Both the position numbers and the translations under genes were made by a program. The notes under the pieces were generated by a model. It was not told the DNA's origin. It did no database searches and was given only the letters and a program-made list of their open reading frames with translations. A stretch of DNA of 64,000 bases from Bin80 sp965207565 (GTDB lineage Bacteria > Bacteroidota > Rhodothermia > Rhodothermales > Bin80): NCBI GenBank assembly GCA_965207565.1, contig CBDBMQ010000033.1, positions 62,001 to 126,000 on the forward strand, in the 5' to 3' direction. Positions 8,557 through 17,240 of the stretch are shown here, piece by piece. Within the stretch, counting starts at the first letter, position 1. The number at the start of each line of letters is the position of its first letter.

Positions 8557-9645
8557 ATGTCGAAATCAACTTACAAATGGACGCCGGACTATGCGATTCC
8601 ACCAGGTTGGTTGCTTGAAGAGTACCTTGAAGATCGGGGCTATTCCCAAGCTGAATTTGCTCGTCGTTGCGGACGTTCGCCCAAGCTAATTAGCGAAATC
8701 ATTGCGGGTAAGGCGCCGATCGAACTAGATACTGCACTGCAGTTTGAAAAGATCCTCGGTCTAGGTGCCGATATCTGGCTTAGCATTGAATCCTCGTATC
8801 GGCTCCAACTGGCTAAAGAGGCTGAAGCTAAGAGGGCAGCAGCCCAAACCAAATGGGCAAAGTCCTTTCCGATTCGCGAGTTAGTTAAACGTGGTTGCTT
8901 TCCGCATCCAGAGTCAGATGCTGATCGCGTCACCAAGTTGTTGACATTTTTCTGTGTTGCCTCTAGTGATGCGTGGAAGACGAAATACAGTTATGCCAAT
9001 GTCGCATACAGGCATTCACCCACATTCACGAGTAGCGAGGAAGCTGTTGCCACATGGCTCCGGCTCGGTGAAATAGAAGCCGAACAACAAGAGTGTGCGC
9101 CTTATAACAAAAGTCAATTCCAGAAGGCGGTTCGATCCATCCGCGATCTGACTCGTGAACCAATTGACAATGCTTTGCTGCAACAGACACAAAAGCTATG
9201 CAATGAGGCCGGCGTTGTGTTTGCGTTGGTCAAGCCGCTAAGAAGGATGGCTCTCAGTGGTGCGGCCTGGTGGTTGTCTCCAAGAAAAGCGGTCGTTCAA
9301 CTGACTGCCAGACACAAAAGAGCTGATCATCTCTGGTTCAGCTTCTTCCATGAGGCAGCACACATATTGCTTCATGACAAGAGATCTGTTTTTGTAGATG
9401 AGAATAATGAGAGCGACACGGATCAAGAATCAGAGGCTAACAAATGGGCATCCAACATGCTAATTCCGGAGGCGGCATGGAAACAGATCTCTCAAGCCTC
9501 ACCACTCAGTGCAAAAACCGTCAAGGAGTTCGCAAAGGAGCAGGGCATTGCTCCAGGGATCGTTGTTGGTAGACTCCAACATGAGGGAATTATAGATTGG
9601 TCTCATCTGAATAATCTCAAGGTACGCTTAGGGTGGGGATCTTAG
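8557..9645 (+). CDS. HigA-like antitoxin with ImmA/IrrE zinc peptidase domain
   Basis: 362 residues. The N-terminal quarter is an XRE-type helix-turn-helix of the HigA kind (GWLLEEYLEDRGYSQAEFARR, then SPKLISEIIAGK). The C-terminal half is an ImmA/IrrE (DUF955) peptidase domain with the zinc motif HEAAH at about residue 264 and a following conserved acidic region ending EANKWASNMLIP. Plain HigA antitoxins are about 100 residues, so this is a long fused form. It probably neutralises the upstream toxin and represses the operon through the palindromes at 8166-8214; the peptidase part may cleave itself or a partner, as in phage ImmR/ImmA systems (inference). Confidence 0.85.
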   Translation: MSKSTYKWTPDYAIPPGWLLEEYLEDRGYSQAEFARRCGRSPKLISEIIAGKAPIELDTALQFEKILGLGADIWLSIESSYRLQLAKEAEAKRAAAQTKWAKSFPIRELVKRGCFPHPESDADRVTKLLTFFCVASSDAWKTKYSYANVAYRHSPTFTSSEEAVATWLRLGEIEAEQQECAPYNKSQFQKAVRSIRDLTREPIDNALLQQTQKLCNEAGVVFALVKPLRRMALSGAAWWLSPRKAVVQLTARHKRADHLWFSFFHEAAHILLHDKRSVFVDENNESDTDQESEANKWASNMLIPEAAWKQISQASPLSAKTVKEFAKEQGIAPGIVVGRLQHEGIIDWSHLNNLKVRLGWGS

Positions 9646-9930
9646 CCAAGCGGGGTGCAATCAGGTTGAACCGTTACGCGATTTGAGACCGAACACATTT
9701 GTCCACGAGAGCAGTTCGAAAAATCAAATCTGGCGCACCACGGATAGAATTCCCGGGATTTGCGTAGATCCCCTGGTTCGTATGGGCCAACCCACATCGG
9801 CATCCGCATCATTGAACGTCCAGTATGTAGAATTCAGAGACTCCAACCTTCCTCTGGGGTCGGGTTTAAAAACGCGGTAGCGTAAATCCTTGAGAAGACA
9901 ACATCTCCACAATTGATCTCAAATTAACAG

Positions 9931-10458
9931 ATGTCCATGAAAGCAGACAAGGCCTTTATTCAACATTCTCAAAATCTTCTGGAAAAGGATTACCTGCCAA
10001 AAATCCAAACCTGCCTGAAAATCCTTCCAGAAGCAGATCTTTGGTGGAGACCCAATGACATCTCTAACAGCGTCGGGAACTTGCTGTTACACTTGGCGGG
10101 CAACCTGAACCAGTGGGTTGTTGCCGGGGTCGGCAGCGGAGAGGACCATCGCAGGCGAGGACGGGAGTTTTCCGCAAGCGAGGGAAAAGACGCGGCAACC
10201 CTGTTCCAGCAGTTGCAGCAAACCGTACGCCGGGCGACGCAGGCCCTGGAGGAGCTAAACACCGAGGCCCTAAACCAGAAGGTGACGATTCAGGGAATCA
10301 ATGTCACGGTTTTAGGAGCGATCTACCATGCAGTGGAGCATTTCTCCATGCATGTTGGCCAAATCATCTACATCGCCAAGCTCCGCACAGGCACCGACCT
10401 CAACTTCTTCACAATCGGAGAGGGCGGTGCCGTGGAGCGGGGCTGGTGCGTGAGCTAG
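9931..10458 (+). CDS. DinB/DUF1572-family protein
   Basis: 175 residues in a four-helix DinB-like fold. Candidate metal-binding histidines occur in LLLHLAGNLNQW (around residue 55) and in the pair YHAVEHFSMHVGQI (around residues 131-144), the pattern of DUF1572 members. Such proteins are thought to be metal-dependent transferases or hydrolases using small thiols; the substrate cannot be told from sequence. A second Met two codons in (MSMKAD) is an equally good start. It converges on the OmpA-type lipoprotein gene, with a 4-bp overlap of the ends. Confidence 0.75.
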   Translation: MSMKADKAFIQHSQNLLEKDYLPKIQTCLKILPEADLWWRPNDISNSVGNLLLHLAGNLNQWVVAGVGSGEDHRRRGREFSASEGKDAATLFQQLQQTVRRATQALEELNTEALNQKVTIQGINVTVLGAIYHAVEHFSMHVGQIIYIAKLRTGTDLNFFTIGEGGAVERGWCVS

Positions 10459-11384
10459 CGAAGAGGGACGGTATCTGCGCGGCGGAACTGATCCGCGCCA
10501 CTTTTCTTTGAGGTCCCGTCAGCACTTCCTAGCCCAAGCATTGAGACTCGCTCCATTCCGACCCCATTGGAGACGTAATAATCAGTCAGTGCCCGTGCCC
10601 GGTCTTCGGAAAGGGTCTGTGGGTTACGCTCCAGAGGGCTCGCCATACCTTCCACACGTACATTTAAGTTCAGGCATTCGCCCAGGATTTCCAGATTGTC
10701 CGTCAAGGCCAGCATTGCATCATCGGAGAGCACACTTGAATTGCGTTCAAAAAAGACGGTGCTCATTTCTGCTATATCCGCACAGTAGGGGGGTTCAAAT
10801 TGAGTGACAGACACATTCAAAGTTCGTACATCCCGCCCATGGTCGTTGGCGATTTCCAGAGAGACGGCATACTCCCCTTCGGACATATATGTATGTTGAG
10901 GTCTGGTAGAGGAAGACGAAGTGCCGTCTCCAAAACTCCAGCTATAGGTGAGTGGAGCATCACCGCGGACGTTTGCACTGAATTCAATCGGGGTTTGAGT
11001 ATCCACACTGGTGGAACTGGCCGACAGGGCCAGGAGCTGTGCAGGAACAGGAGGCGTCGTAACCAGAATGCTGGCGGTTTCGGAGACAGTGAAGCGTCCG
11101 TCATTATTGCTGGCCGTAACCATTACGGTATAGGAGCCAGCTTCAGTGTAAGCGTGTTTCACGGCAGTGCCATCAGCGATTGCACCATCACCAAATGTCC
11201 AGGAATAGACAACCGGCGGGCGAGCATCTTCATTGGCATAAGCCACAAAGTCGCCAGCCCGATTGGTCTCAAGAGACTCGGGAACCGACACAACCAGAGT
11301 TTCAACAGCTCTGGGATTACAGCCGGTAAGGATGACAGTGAAGAGACCTGCGAAAACGAAAAGAGAAGAGCGTAGAAGCGACAT
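10455..11384 (-). CDS. lipoprotein with two PKD domains and an OmpA-like domain
   Basis: 309 residues. A lipoprotein signal (LFTVILTGC, Cys22) is followed by two PKD beta-sandwich domains recognised by YSWTFGDG and YSWSFGDG and by HTYxxxGxYxVxL strands. The C-terminal third is an OmpA-like peptidoglycan-binding domain: VFFERNSSVLSDDAMLAL, then VRVEGMASPLE and LSEDRARALTDYYVSNGV. It probably anchors the outer membrane to the cell wall. The final residues (QFRRADTVPLR) keep the R-R-V-like end of OmpA family proteins. Confidence 0.85.
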   Translation of the reverse strand: MSLLRSSLFVFAGLFTVILTGCNPRAVETLVVSVPESLETNRAGDFVAYANEDARPPVVYSWTFGDGAIADGTAVKHAYTEAGSYTVMVTASNNDGRFTVSETASILVTTPPVPAQLLALSASSTSVDTQTPIEFSANVRGDAPLTYSWSFGDGTSSSSTRPQHTYMSEGEYAVSLEIANDHGRDVRTLNVSVTQFEPPYCADIAEMSTVFFERNSSVLSDDAMLALTDNLEILGECLNLNVRVEGMASPLERNPQTLSEDRARALTDYYVSNGVGMERVSMLGLGSADGTSKKSGADQFRRADTVPLR

Positions 11385-11449
11385 GTTATTGGGGTTAGAA
11401 AATCAAGGATACAGGAAAACGAAAATACGAAACTTAGGGGGATTTCCAG

Positions 11450-13125
11450 TCAATGGGCAGGATCTGGTTCCCTCACGGAAAAGCCAAGCATCATTCCAGA
11501 CTGAAGATGCTCCGCAATATGGCAGTGCGCCATCCAATTTCCCGGATTCGACATGTCCACAAGGAAATCTACCGTTGATCCTACGGGCACGGTAGCGGTG
11601 TCTTTCCAGACCAAGTGCTGATTCGGGATCCCATCCATTTCAATGACCAGAAAGCGCTGTCCATGGAAATGAATCGGATGGTGCATCGGGTGGAAACTTC
11701 GGGGGTCGTTGAAAATGCGCACTTTGATCACATCGCCGACCTGAAAACCCCATTGAATTGCCATATTCTCAAGGCCGGTCTCTGTATCACGCAGAACCCA
11801 TTCAACCTGTGCACCAGTGGAGAGCCAATTCATCATCGGCATTGCATCATTCCATTCAATAGGTGGAACATAGAGCGTGTCAATCTCCATGGAGAGCATG
11901 ATTGGCAGCGGAAGGTTTTTCACGCGCAGAGACAGCGTAAGGGATTTGTCGGGAGGCCGGTCAAAATGATTGCGGAAAGAATCAATATCTGCTGTAACCT
12001 CCTCGTAGCTTCGAAGGACGGACGATAGTCATTTGGGGTCGGTAAATTCCCAACGAGTGCAAGAGCGAGCGTGTCCACGCTCATATAAAACTCTCCCCGA
12101 AAGTGGTCGATGGCTTGGATCGTGTTTGTGATTGCTACAGGGCCTGGTTCAGGAAAAAGAACCTCTACGACATAGCGCTCTGAGGGAGCAATGGCAACAC
12201 TCTTTACCCACGCCTCTTTTTCGAAACGACTGACATCAGAGGCAACAACCTTGATCGGCAGACCCTGGAAGCTCACGTTGAACGAGCGGGCATTTGCCAC
12301 ATTTGTGAGGTGGAAGCGCACCACGCTGCCCTTGTCCACTTGAAACCGGTAATCCGTCACCCCATTGGTCAGCATCACGTTCCCAAAGCGCCCCATGAGC
12401 GCATGGGTTGGAGTTTCTTTTCCATAGGGGATGAGGCCGTTTTCATCCATCAGGATGTCGTCAAGAAGGAGAATCTCTTCTTGGTTTGTGGGGCCATAAT
12501 AGTCAGGGGCCTCCGCGGTAACCAGCAGGTTACCATAGAGTCCGAGATCCTGCTGCATGTCTTCGCGAATATGCGGATGGTACCAGAAGAGTCCGCTATC
12601 CGGGAAGCGGAGCTGATAGACAAAGTCCTCTCCCGCCGCGACAGGAGGTTGGGTGATGCCGGGAATTCCATCAAACTGGTTCTCCAGTCGGAGACCATGC
12701 CAATGCACCGTGGTTGCCTCATTGAGGGCGTTCTTGAACACAACCGTCACCGTAGCCCCTTCAAAGACCTTCAGCAAGGGCCCGGGGTATTGCCCATTAT
12801 AGCCAAACATGACTACGTCCTGTCCGGCTATCGTACGTCGAACGGTTGTGGCAGAAAGATATAATGTGTCTCCGTCAGCAATCTCTAGGATCTGACCGGG
12901 TGCAGCGGTCGGGATGGTCTCACCCTGTGGAGGCAGATGGGGGCTGGTCGGCGGAAGTGCAGTCTCCAATCCCGGCAGCATCGGCATGCTCATGTCCATC
13001 GGAGGCATTCGCCACACCACGCTGTCTTTGGGTGTGGGCGGCATCATGTGCCCATGATGCTCATGCTGAGAGAGAGCACATGGAGCAATCAAACCGGCGA
13101 CCATGAAACCCAGAGCAGCCTTCAT
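11450..13125 (-). pseudogene. multicopper oxidase, broken by a frameshift
   Basis: Secreted multicopper oxidase, with signal peptide, a Met/His-rich N-terminus (HEHHGHMMPP) and cupredoxin domains. Copper motifs are TTVHWHG and LFWYHPH in the 5' part, and HPMHHPIHFHG and WMAHCHIAEHLQSGMM in the 3' part. The frame fails near 12015: the 5' frame runs into nonsense and stops at 11920, while the correct sequence (RSYEEVTADIDSF through to the second half) continues one frame over. A one-base indel restores about 555 residues. No slippery site is seen, so a mutation or sequencing error is likelier than programmed shifting. Probable role: oxidation of metal ions or phenols. Last gene of a three-gene operon. 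Confidence 0.8.
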
Positions 13126-13128
13126 GGG

Positions 13129-13644
13129 CTAATAGTACCCGTAGACAGTGCACGGTTCCTGCTGAAACGGGCCATGTCCCGCCATCGTGTGCATGAGGCC
13201 GCTGCGGGAAAGCCCCCGCATGACCACGGGCCCCGTCCACCGCTCAGAGATGCTTCCGGCCGGCTCAAGAGTAATAATCACGAGGAATTTATTCCAGGAG
13301 ACCTGACCAGCTACCTGGCCGTCATTAGAGAGACGCCCGAGTCGAGTCGTACTTTTCAGGTCAGGGGTGGAAAGCCATGCCGTGTACTCGTGCCCTTCTA
13401 CGAGCCCTAGTTGGTTTACTTGAAGAGCTACATTGTAGAGATAATTCCCCTTTGAATCCAGAGCAATGCCAAACGGGGAGGGAGCGAAAGAGAGTTTTGC
13501 AATCCCTTCCGCCTGATGCGCGGCAGGAACGCGGCGAGTCGGGACGAGGTCAATCATGTAATACTCGTCTGTACAGGTGTCCGCCGGCAGTACACCAGAG
13601 GATAACGTCAGGAGCGCCAAAAGAAGGAGGGGAACCGAAATCAT
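13129..13644 (-). CDS. secreted protein with RskA-like C-terminal fold
   Basis: 171 residues. I choose the ATG at 13644 because it overlaps the stop of the upstream gene as ATGA, suggesting translational coupling, and starts directly with the signal peptide (MISVPLLLLALLTLSSG). The mature part contains EYTAWLSTPDLKSTTRLG and LVIITLEPAGSISERWTGPVV, which resemble the outer domain of anti-sigma-K (RskA) proteins. There is no membrane helix or zinc-binding anti-sigma N-terminus, so it is not a regulator in the usual sense. Between the LVIVD and oxidase genes, it probably works with them at the cell surface. Function unknown. Confidence 0.65.
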   Translation of the reverse strand: MISVPLLLLALLTLSSGVLPADTCTDEYYMIDLVPTRRVPAAHQAEGIAKLSFAPSPFGIALDSKGNYLYNVALQVNQLGLVEGHEYTAWLSTPDLKSTTRLGRLSNDGQVAGQVSWNKFLVIITLEPAGSISERWTGPVVMRGLSRSGLMHTMAGHGPFQQEPCTVYGYY

Positions 13645-14945
13645 TGCAGGTGATCCCAATCCTGAACGCTGGAAATATTGGGGACACCCCAGTCATTACC
13701 ATGCCATCCCTGGAACCCATCCATACGGAAGGTCCAAAAACCGGTGGACATGTCGCTGACCACGATGAGACCGTCTGCATTCCGCACGTCTACACCAAAA
13801 GCCCCATTGAAAACCGGATACCGGTCTGTATTTGGTGGTCCAAGGTAGGTGTCGTAGTAGGCTACAGTGGCTGGGTTGTGTGGGTCCATGAGTGTAAAGA
13901 CCTGCAATCCATCCAGATAACCAGACACGAAGACATACGGCCAGCGGACTTCGTGATTGTGAACCAGATTACGCCAATCTGCAGTCCAGGCACTGATCGG
14001 GTTGCGAATGTTGGAAACGTCGCCGTCCAGGGCCGGCTTTAAATCGAAAATACGAAGCGGAGCATAGCGGTATTCGGTTTCGGCGATCACATACCGCCCG
14101 TCTGGAGTCGGGGTAAAAGTGTGTCCATTACGAACTCCATTAATTCCTGTGAGAGACACCAGCAGTTCGGGCTGCTGCAGGTCCGTGATATTGTAGACGA
14201 AGTATCCCCCAAGTCCTCCCCCATAGAAGCGGTCCTGGCCGGTTTCCGTGTGATACCCGACGTAGAAGTCATGATATCCTCGTGCACGACCACGGCCGAG
14301 TGGGGTTTCAGGGATGGGGACACGAGCGATCAGTCCCAGGTTTTGGTTTCCTTCAACGATGTGCCCGAGATCATACACATGCGCAAAAGGGCCGGAAACC
14401 GTACTGAACAAAAGTGGACGTCCATTTGAATGGGCATAGACAAAAATATTGTGAAACCCACCAGGCAATTCCGGCTCCCGGATTCGGGCAACTTCCCGGA
14501 CCTGGGAGGAGTCAGGCAGGCCGGTCACATCCAGGATCACGGCTCCCAGGTCATTGTTGGGGCCACCGGCACCAAATTGAAGGGATTGTACAACATAGTA
14601 GCGATCCTTCCATTTGAAGTACTTAACGTCCATTCCCCCCGTCCTCAGATGCAAATCCTGTTCTTCGATCCTCCAACGGTAGATCACCTTTGGACTTGTA
14701 GGGTCGGAGATGTCAATGATGTCGGTACCTTTTTCTCCCTCATCTCCATAGACCATGCGGGAGACATAGACAAAGGGACGCGACAACTCCTGCTCCATGT
14801 CAAGGTCGGCAACACTGAGACGTGGCCCCAGTGGAATATGTCCCAGAACCATCACATTGTCACTGCCAGGATTTTCATCGGTCCACTGGGCTACAGATAT
14901 ATGGGGGAGAGATACGAGTAAGAGAAATAACGCGAAACGCAACAT
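13641..14945 (-). CDS. secreted LVIVD-repeat beta-propeller protein
   Basis: 434 residues with a cleavable signal peptide (LFLLLVSLPHISVAQ). The body has repeats of the LVIVD type (TDIIDISDPTSPKVIYRW, AVILDVTGLPDSSQVREVA, YFVYNITDLQQPELLVSL, LQVFTLMDPHNPATVAYYDT), which build a beta-propeller. Several His, Asp and Glu residues (GFHNIFVYAH, GYHDFYVGYH, VHNHEVRW) could bind metal. First gene of the operon with the RskA-like protein and the multicopper oxidase; the grouping suggests an extracellular redox or metal-handling unit (inference). Confidence 0.8.
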   Translation of the reverse strand: MLRFALFLLLVSLPHISVAQWTDENPGSDNVMVLGHIPLGPRLSVADLDMEQELSRPFVYVSRMVYGDEGEKGTDIIDISDPTSPKVIYRWRIEEQDLHLRTGGMDVKYFKWKDRYYVVQSLQFGAGGPNNDLGAVILDVTGLPDSSQVREVARIREPELPGGFHNIFVYAHSNGRPLLFSTVSGPFAHVYDLGHIVEGNQNLGLIARVPIPETPLGRGRARGYHDFYVGYHTETGQDRFYGGGLGGYFVYNITDLQQPELLVSLTGINGVRNGHTFTPTPDGRYVIAETEYRYAPLRIFDLKPALDGDVSNIRNPISAWTADWRNLVHNHEVRWPYVFVSGYLDGLQVFTLMDPHNPATVAYYDTYLGPPNTDRYPVFNGAFGVDVRNADGLIVVSDMSTGFWTFRMDGFQGWHGNDWGVPNISSVQDWDHLQ

Positions 14946-14958
14946 CTTCTTTCAGAGA

Positions 14959-15115
14959 TTACCTAGAGGCAGGGCGTGAACCCCATTTTTGGGCACCAGA
15001 AACATTGGGAACCTCCACCTCCTCACCACTCCTGTCATAGCTCCTTTCCACTGGGGAGCCCCAAACTTCGCTAACTACAATGAGGCCGTCAAGGTTGCGC
15101 ACAGCGCGATTTTTC
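14959..15115 (-). pseudogene. remnant of a second LVIVD gene (3' end)
   Basis: On the minus strand a frame reads VRNLDGLIVVSEV and, 18 residues later, VPNVSGAQKWGS. The intact neighbour ends with VRNADGLIVVSDM and VPNISSVQDWDH at nearly the same spacing. The middle part has diverged and the rest of the gene is gone. This indicates a former tandem LVIVD paralogue immediately upstream of the operon. Confidence 0.6.
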
Positions 15116-15370
15116 GGCGAGAAGTTTCCCGAGTCCAACCCAGACTCTACGATTGCCGTTCTCACCGTTGTCCGTCGACGGGCGAGGCTTTCGGTCCGCG
15201 AGACCACCACATTTGTGCCCCGAGATCGCCAAACAAGCCTGTCCGCGGTTGCTGAAAGGTTACCTGTATAACCGGGTGGAACCTGAATGCCGTTATATTC
15301 GACGGTATATCACTGTATGAACTACTATGAACTACTACGGGCGACACCATGGTCTGCTGCCGCCTGCGAG
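15116..15370. other. intergenic region with no recognised gene
   Basis: Between the LVIVD remnant and the GH18 gene. The only structure seen is a 10-bp tandem duplication (TGAACTACTA twice) near 15317-15336. The minus-strand frame of the LVIVD remnant stays open to about 15210 but without recognisable similarity. Confidence 0.4.
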
Positions 15371-16414
15371 TTAGGGATTCGCCACAGCATCAATAGCATG
15401 CAGCAGACTCGTCGCCGAATCCTCAGTGTCCTGCGCAATCTCCCAGATCATCACTCCAGGGAAGCCATTGTTAATCGCGTAACGTGTCTTGTTGGTGATC
15501 GTCTGCACGCCGTTATAATAGATGTTTGCCACCCGGTCCATATCCGGTGCATTGGAATGTAGGGCGATGATGTCTCGATAGGCAATGCCCGCGCCTCCTC
15601 GGTCGTCAAAATTCCGGCCATAGAACGGCACGCCAAGCACGATCTTGTTCTTCGGCCACCTGCGGTAGTTCGTCCAGTATGCAAGACCTGTCGAAGAGTG
15701 TGAGGATCCCGAACCGATGGCTTGTTCGAATGAGGAATGCGACCCCGGCGCTGACCACGGTCCAGAGAAGTCGTAGCCCATCACATGCACATGGTCCACA
15801 AGCGGATATACGTCTTCGTAGTGCCGGCCGAACCAGTCTCCAGGATAAACATCCAGGGATATTTTCGGGCCGTCCAAAGTAGCCCGCAAATCCTGCAGCA
15901 AGGCGACCAGGCCCGCCTTTTCCGAAGCCACCGGCATATTGGCGTTGTCCTTGGTCCAATGCTCCCAGTCGATGTCAACTCCGTCGAGGCAGTGTGTCTC
16001 CAGATATTGGCTGACTGTCTCTACGAAAATCTTGCGGGTATTGTCGTTTGCAGATAGGGCAGGAAAACCCTCTGAACTGCCTCCACCTCCCACCGAAACG
16101 TACACTTCCACGCCGTGCGCATGTGCGGCCGACGCCAATGCGCCAACCTGTGTCAACCGGCTGGTGTCAAGCGATCCGTCAGCGCGTGGTATGGCAAAAG
16201 CATAAATCACACGCGTGAGCAGATCCCACCGGATCTGAGAGACGGGCGTCACGTCATGCCTGTAGGCAGGATAGAAGCCAATCACATGATGCGCGAATGC
16301 CTTGCCCTCAAAGGTGCCGGTGCAGCTTGGCTGCATGTCCGGGTCAACGACCGGCGAGCAGCCGAAGTTGGCAAGGAGGAGGACTATTGAGAAGGCTTGG
16401 GTCTTGAATCGCAT
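15371..16414 (-). CDS. glycoside hydrolase family 18 lipoprotein
   Basis: 347 residues. A lipoprotein-type signal ends LLANFGCSP. The mature protein is a GH18 TIM barrel: VIGFYPAYR strand 1, VEVYVSVGGGG strand 3, and the catalytic DxxDxDxE motif as DGVDIDWEH near residue 145 with the acid Glu present. Later strands are HVHVMGYDFSG, KIVLGVPFYGRNF and PGVMIWEIAQDT. All catalytic residues appear intact, so it should be an active chitinase- or endo-N-acetylglucosaminidase-like enzyme on the cell surface. No carbohydrate-binding module is fused. It stands alone, with no sugar transporter beside it. Confidence 0.85.
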   Translation of the reverse strand: MRFKTQAFSIVLLLANFGCSPVVDPDMQPSCTGTFEGKAFAHHVIGFYPAYRHDVTPVSQIRWDLLTRVIYAFAIPRADGSLDTSRLTQVGALASAAHAHGVEVYVSVGGGGSSEGFPALSANDNTRKIFVETVSQYLETHCLDGVDIDWEHWTKDNANMPVASEKAGLVALLQDLRATLDGPKISLDVYPGDWFGRHYEDVYPLVDHVHVMGYDFSGPWSAPGSHSSFEQAIGSGSSHSSTGLAYWTNYRRWPKNKIVLGVPFYGRNFDDRGGAGIAYRDIIALHSNAPDMDRVANIYYNGVQTITNKTRYAINNGFPGVMIWEIAQDTEDSATSLLHAIDAVANP

Positions 16415-16708
16415 GGGTCATGCAGGCCCGCAACCTGATCGCTGTGAGTGACCGCTTGGACTCGGTTTCCAACCGTGCAAGAGAGGCGTATGTTTCGTGA
16501 TAGCCAAGATCTCATGTGCCCTTTATCCGGGCTGAGCCGACAATAACTGTCTTCGCGGCAGCGAGGGCATGGAACCGCAGACAGCCGAAATTCCATGGGG
16601 TCCCGCGGACGCAATGAGATTGGAAGAAGCCCATGAGCGGAGGCCGCCTCCCTCCCTGATCGTGTTAAGATGGAGTCCGAGGCTTATATTACTCTCCAAA
16701 TAAAGCAT
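16415..16708. other. intergenic region, no gene recognised
   Basis: Start of a 412-bp gap between the divergent GH18 and FnIII-like genes. No frame here has a recognisable product. I checked both strands for tmRNA, RNase P and SRP signatures and saw none. The right part of the gap holds the structured element described separately. Confidence 0.4.
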
Positions 16709-16806
16709 AAGGAACCCGGTAAAGGGTAACCGGATTGGTTACCCGACGGCTTTTCGGTGTATGTGTAGGGATACGGGGTTCCTGATCAAAGGGAACGTAT
16801 TCCCTC
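16709..16806 (+). ncRNA. candidate structured RNA or 5' leader
   Basis: Nested inverted repeats lie 21 bp before the FnIII-like gene. Outer stem: AGGAACCC (16710-16717) with GGGTTCCT (16776-16783), extended by GTA/TAC after one mismatch. Inner hairpin: GGGTAACC (16724-16731), loop GGATT, GGTTACCC (16737-16744). Following hairpin: AGGGAA-CGTA-TTCCCT (16790-16805). The whole folds as a multi-branched structure. It matches no RNA family I recognise. It may be a leader of the downstream pyrR operon, a small RNA or simply symmetrical DNA. No T-tract follows, so it is not an ordinary terminator. Confidence 0.4.
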
Positions 16807-16826
16807 CAGAGTAATTGTAGGCGTGT

Positions 16827-17228
16827 ATGCGCGTTTCATTGTTTTTCTTGGCAGCGGTTTTCCTGGTTGCGTCTAGCTTCCTGTCAGTTCGACTCCGTTA
16901 TTTTAACACGGAGTACGATACGGGAATGATTACGGTTACCTGGGAAGCAGAGGTGGAGGCAGATGTCAAAACGTACGAACTCTATCGGAAGTCTGGCCAA
17001 GCAGAGGACTTTTCGAGAGTCGCGGAAGTCTCCGTGCATGGCGTGAATACCCAATACAGGGTACGTGATAACAAGATCTACAAGTCACCAGCTGCGATCG
17101 TTGATTATCGCCTGGAAGCGGTACTGACCAATGGCCTGCGGCAGCGGATAGCGGAGAGAAAAGTGAACTATACGCCCACGGCTATTCCACGAAGTTGGGG
17201 CAGTATTAAGGCGATGTTTCAGAATTAG
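16827..17228 (+). CDS. secreted fibronectin type III-like protein
   Basis: 133 residues. An N-terminal hydrophobic segment (LFFLAAVFLVASSFLSV) is a signal peptide or membrane anchor. The rest looks like one fibronectin type III-like sandwich: ITVTWEAEVEADVKTYELYRKSG, then VDYRLEAVLTNG. It lies 12 bp before pyrR and is probably cotranscribed with it, though nothing functional links the two. Role unknown; possibly a periplasmic binding or scaffold protein. Confidence 0.6.
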   Translation: MRVSLFFLAAVFLVASSFLSVRLRYFNTEYDTGMITVTWEAEVEADVKTYELYRKSGQAEDFSRVAEVSVHGVNTQYRVRDNKIYKSPAAIVDYRLEAVLTNGLRQRIAERKVNYTPTAIPRSWGSIKAMFQN

Positions 17229-17240
17229 TGTGCCCCGTTT

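Noticed and set aside
12000..12030. Programmed frameshifting in the multicopper oxidase
   Set aside because: No slippery heptamer or following pseudoknot is visible; a one-base indel explains the break more simply.
16480..16690. RNase P, tmRNA or SRP RNA in the gap before the FnIII-like gene
   Set aside because: None of the conserved core sequences of these RNAs is present on either strand.
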